Positions 60,471 to 64,000 of a DNA stretch of 64,000 nt are shown here, one piece after another (the stretch's first letter is position 1; each line of letters starts with the position of its first letter). The translations under genes and the position numbers were made by a program. Below the pieces are notes generated by a model that had not been told where the DNA came from, searched no databases, and saw only the letters and a program-made list of their open reading frames with translations. The stretch is taken from positions 3,224,001 to 3,288,000 of the forward strand of contig OZ017804.1 in assembly GCA_963969395.1 (NCBI GenBank), written 5' to 3'. This stretch comes from Pseudoscleropodium purum (taxonomy: Eukaryota; Streptophyta; Bryopsida; Hypnales; Brachytheciaceae).

Positions 60471-60880
60471 TTGGTCCATAATTTCTTGGTATATGTGATT
60501 TTTTTGTCAATGGGTGCAAAAAAGTTTGCTATGTTCTATTGTCTTCATGTGCAAATATACGTTTGAAATTTTGCCTCATAAATTTTGGCTTAAAGTAGAG
60601 CAAAAAAATTGCAAACTATTGAACATTCTTGAGGAGTTGTCTCAATTCCCTTGGCAAATAATCTTTTATGCAACATCTTGAGATCATCTCATATGAGAGA
60701 CAAGATAAACTTCCTCAAGAAAATAAGTCTTGGCCATTCACAAAGTGCCAAGTTTGTTTTCTTCAATGAATGTCTAGGTTTTGAATCTTCTTTTGGTACG
60801 TTGCTACTTACTTGGTGAATTCTTCCAACTACTATTGAGTGTTTTGCATTAATCAACAATTCCATTTCCTTTAATTTATG
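60471..60880 (+). repeat. Downstream part of the F-box duplication unit, copy 2
   Basis: Counterpart of 56700-57010; see that entry for the shared words. The duplication reaches about 60880, where TTGCATTAATCAACAATTCC ends the similarity. Confidence 0.65.
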
Positions 60881-62239
60881 CTATCCAAACTTACTCAAAA
60901 TAGTTAGAAGGATGCCTTTGTGTTGTAGGCCTTATAAATTTTTTCCTTTATGTCAATCATGGTTACATAAGTTCATATTACATGATGAATTGCTTGGTTC
61001 TTTGATTTTCTGTGCACAATTAACCCAAACCATGCCACTACCTAATCTAAGTTAATACTCCTAGAACTCTTGACAATTTTCTCTACTAAATTGCAAATTA
61101 TTGTGTACCAATCTCCAACCCTCTAATTTCTACTTTAGCCACATTTGGCATACCAATATAGTGAGGGCTTGTAAGTCTAGATTTACTCTTGTCTATTTCT
61201 AACATGTAGCCTAGACATGGAAGAACTTATAAATTGGTCAATTTTGTATTTTGGTGTTCAATTTTGTGACATTTGTGTACATAAAGGTCTACAATTGAGA
61301 AGAAGTATAGATTTGTGTTCTGAAACTAGCAATTTGAAAGGTGCCACAATATTGATAAAATTCACATTTTTTCCATTTATTATCTACTTCTACTAGCTTA
61401 GCAAAAAAATTTAAGAATGATCAAATCTTTTTTCAAATTTTTTATCCTAGATTTTCAACTCAATTCTCCACCATATATATTTAAAATTAAAAACTTAGTA
61501 TTGTAAATGGTTGATAGTTTGATCTTTAGAGTTTAGCTTAAAAACCTTAAAAAATGGATGCAATTTTTTTTAAAGGCTTTTTCGAACAATTACATCATAC
61601 AATCTACATAGTCAAAGTGTATAATATTTTTCCATGCATTCTTACATGCTAATCAATTATGAGATTTTATAGTTGAATATGAAAAAAATGTCAAACCTCT
61701 AGGAATAATCTTAGCTCTTGAATTTGTTACACTTCTTAGAAATGATGTATTTACAAGTATTTTGCAATCAAGGTTTGACAATTACAAAAGATGAATAAAA
61801 AAATGATTTGAAAAATCCAATAGACAATAAAAGGTGAGTATTCTTCTTGCAAACTCTTCTAGTTCTACTCCAATTATCTCTCATCCTTTCCTACCACAAT
61901 TATCTCCCACACCAATCCTAATCTTTGTAAAGACATATCCCTATTCCATTTATTTTCAAAACCAAATTGTATTTTCACCGTGGGACAATCTTTCTACTAG
62001 CTACCAAAGAAATCAAACTTATGTCAAGTTCATTAAATTCAAGTGATTTTAGCCACCACATTGATGTACAAAATTAATTAACCCTTGAAGGATGTTGATG
62101 CCAAAGAGTGATATGGCAATGACATAAGCAAGGGTAGCATTGGGAGGAACTCTGAGGTAGATGATCAATTATTGCCTTGTAAAGAATTGAATTCAAACCA
62201 TTGCCAACAACAATTATTTAATGTTAGCATGCATGATGT
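60881..62239. other. Intergenic DNA, nothing recognised
   Basis: No gene, RNA or clear repeat recognised. Confidence 0.4.
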
Positions 62240-62640
62240 GCTTCTATTTCTATGATAGGAAAGTCGATCTCCATTGCAATTGATCAATCTTTGCAATCAC
62301 ATTGTGGACTTTTTCAAGTGTAGGGATTTAAAATCTATGTTGTGAGGGTAATTAAGTGGTAGTGGTGTTGGTTTAGGAACAAATTAAAAGTGTATCCCAT
62401 TTGCACTTGCAATTGCACGCTTCTACTTCTTGGTAATTATTTAAGTAGTCTCACCTCTCTGCTGCAATCAATTCAATACTCACAATTTCACCATGGATCG
62501 ATTTCTTCAAGTTTAGGAACTTGAAATCCATTGGAATCCATGTCTTGAGAATAATTAAGTGATAGTGTATGTGCTAGTTTGGTATCAAAACCAATATTCC
62601 ATTTGCACACTTGTGATTGCACATTTGGTGCATTAGCAAT
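62240..62640. repeat. Diverged tandem duplication, unit about 205 bp
   Basis: 62240-62420 and about 62420-62640 share, in order, CTTCTA(T/C)TTCT, TTGCAAT, TTTCTTCAAGT/TTTTTCAAGT, TAGG, AAATC, TGTCTTGAGAATAATTAAGT/TGTTGTGAGGGTAATTAAGT, TAGTG, TTTGG(T), CCATTTGCAC and TTGCA. No coding capacity. Confidence 0.65.
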
Positions 62641-63117
62641 TAAACAAGCGGATTGGGGATTTGGCTAGTAGTTCAACAAGCATTTGTAGTGCATAAAATT
62701 TTTGGCTCACTATCTAGAGATTGTTTTTTTTTTGGCAATTGCAAAAATGTCCTATTTTACAACCTATAGCACAAGTGAAGATACAAAAGAATCTTGAAGG
62801 AATCATAACGTATAATGCATTGAACCTAATTCTAAAGTTTAAAGGTCATAGTAGGGGCTAGTGGTTTAGTCAAAAATTTTGAGACATGATTATGGAAATC
62901 CTTGTTCTAACACCCCTATCATCTCCCAAAACTTGCCAAGGTCTCCAATTATGTATTATTGTCTTCATTTAAAGCTAAATTACATTAAAATTTTGTAGTA
63001 CAAAAAACTTTTGATTCCTTCTTTTTTGCAAGAGTGAACCTAAACCTCAATTTAGAAAGACAACCCAAAATAGAATCATACCTTGTTGTCATTCCATAAT
63101 AAATACAAGTTGAATAA
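62641..63117. other. Spacer, nothing recognised
   Basis: No gene recognised. A GGCAATTGCAAAAATGTCCTA word at about 62737 vaguely resembles a family C terminus but has no partner. Confidence 0.35.
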
Positions 63118-64000
63118 ACCCTTAACCCCTAAACGACTAGCTTGCTATTTTTAGCAACATATCAATTTGGGGCATGTACGTGTGACTAGAAATTTGCATA
63201 TTTTAGGCTAGTGTGGATAAGAAAGAACTTTCATGTCCACTAAATTTCATGAAATTTAGTAAGAAGAGTCAAAAGTTATTGCATAATATGTTTTTTTTTT
63301 CCCAAGACGAGTAGTCTAGGTAGATAAAAAAATCCCTTTTTTCAGAAATAAAAATTTGAAATTGGTTTTGTAGATTCAAACATAAGTGCAAAGTTTCGAA
63401 TCATTTCATTTTGATCAATGAGTCAAAAGTTACAAGGAGTTTTTAGTTTGCATGCAATTATGGATTCTCTATTCTAAAATAAACTTTGAAATCATTTATT
63501 TATTTCCATATTTCCATATTTTAAAATTAAAAAAATCATAGGATGTAGATTGTTTATTTCAACATTACATTTTTCAATTCCATAATTAAATTCTTAAAAA
63601 TTTAGTATTTTGAATCATTCTCTACTTTTTTCTATTTGCTATTTTTTTCCTATTTGTTATACAAGTCCAAATGATTTGAAAAATATCCACCATATAGCCA
63701 ACTTGTCTAGGAAAACAAATCCAAAGAAGCACCACTATTTTGAACATTTATTTTTTATAGAAAACTAAGCTTGTGAAGTACAACTACCTTGATTTTTGTA
63801 AGACCAAAAAACTGATTTAAGTGAATTTGAATGCTTATATCTTGTAATCCACCAAGTAGAAATTTTTGAAATTTTTACCACGTGTTTCAAGTCATCATAC
63901 TACAAGATCCTACAATTACATATGGCAAAAAAAGTTTTTTTTTCAGAAATTTGATACTTATACTAGAAATGACAGTTTTCAAGTGTTTTGGGGGAAAACA
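63118..64000 (-). repeat. Family A element, runs off the right edge
   Basis: Read on the minus strand this aligns along its whole length with 7860-8788 and ends at 63118-63135 with GTTTAGGGGTTAAGGG, close to the TTTAGGGGTTAA terminus of that copy. At the window edge (about 63985 on) it reaches the block next to the left terminus, so only a few tens of bases are missing. Non-coding. Confidence 0.7.

Overview
The window looks like nuclear DNA of a land plant. Evidence: genes split by GT-AG introns, an SWR1 chromatin-remodelling subunit, a plant-type organellar RimP-like protein, a WNK-family kinase, a nucellin-like aspartic protease, an F-box relic of plant type, a PORR (plant organelle RNA recognition) pseudogene, and many TIR/MITE-type transposons. 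The background is very AT-rich with short GC-richer gene islands, and no rRNA, tRNA, operon or CRISPR is seen. A bryophyte or other seed-free plant is my best guess from the F-box style and gene structure, but that is weak inference.

Layout. 1-10.5 kb: AT-rich, no recognisable gene, several copies of a roughly 0.9-1 kb TIR element (called family A here). 10.5-15.2 kb: GC-richer non-coding stretch with a 440-bp direct repeat flanking a second dispersed element (family B). 15.2-17.8 kb: RimP-like gene, 5 exons, + strand. 18.8-19.7 kb: intronless WNK-like kinase, - strand, which has lost two catalytic-loop residues; a 25-bp minisatellite lies upstream. 22.6-24.8 kb: SWC5/BCNT gene, 4 exons, - strand. 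25-36.8 kb: family B with a nested CACTA MITE, family A, a Ty3/gypsy relic, a 116-bp near-perfect palindrome, a pogo-like transposase relic, a third TIR family (C) and a long inverted-repeat element. 42.9-51.6 kb: a nine-exon aspartic protease gene (+) with TE-filled introns and one in-frame TGA. 53.0-53.6 kb: PORR pseudogene (-). 54.6-60.9 kb: duplicated F-box region; the first F-box copy carries a 237-bp GC-rich hAT MITE with a perfect 8-bp target duplication, and the paralogue shows the empty site. 62.2-64 kb: diverged tandem duplication and another family A copy.

The two best-preserved genes are the RimP-like protein (organellar small-subunit ribosome maturation) and SWC5 (H2A.Z deposition); they are unrelated housekeeping functions. 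The kinase may act as a pseudokinase. The rest of the window is mostly transposon-derived sequence and decaying gene copies. No previously undescribed multi-gene system was recognised. The most unusual items are the HRN/H WNK-like pseudokinase, the aspartic protease whose only lesion is a stop at an expected cysteine, the duplicated 3' splice region in the RimP gene, the hAT insertion with its empty-site paralogue, and the 116-bp palindrome. All exon boundaries are my own reading of GT/AG sites and phase; none is backed by transcript data.
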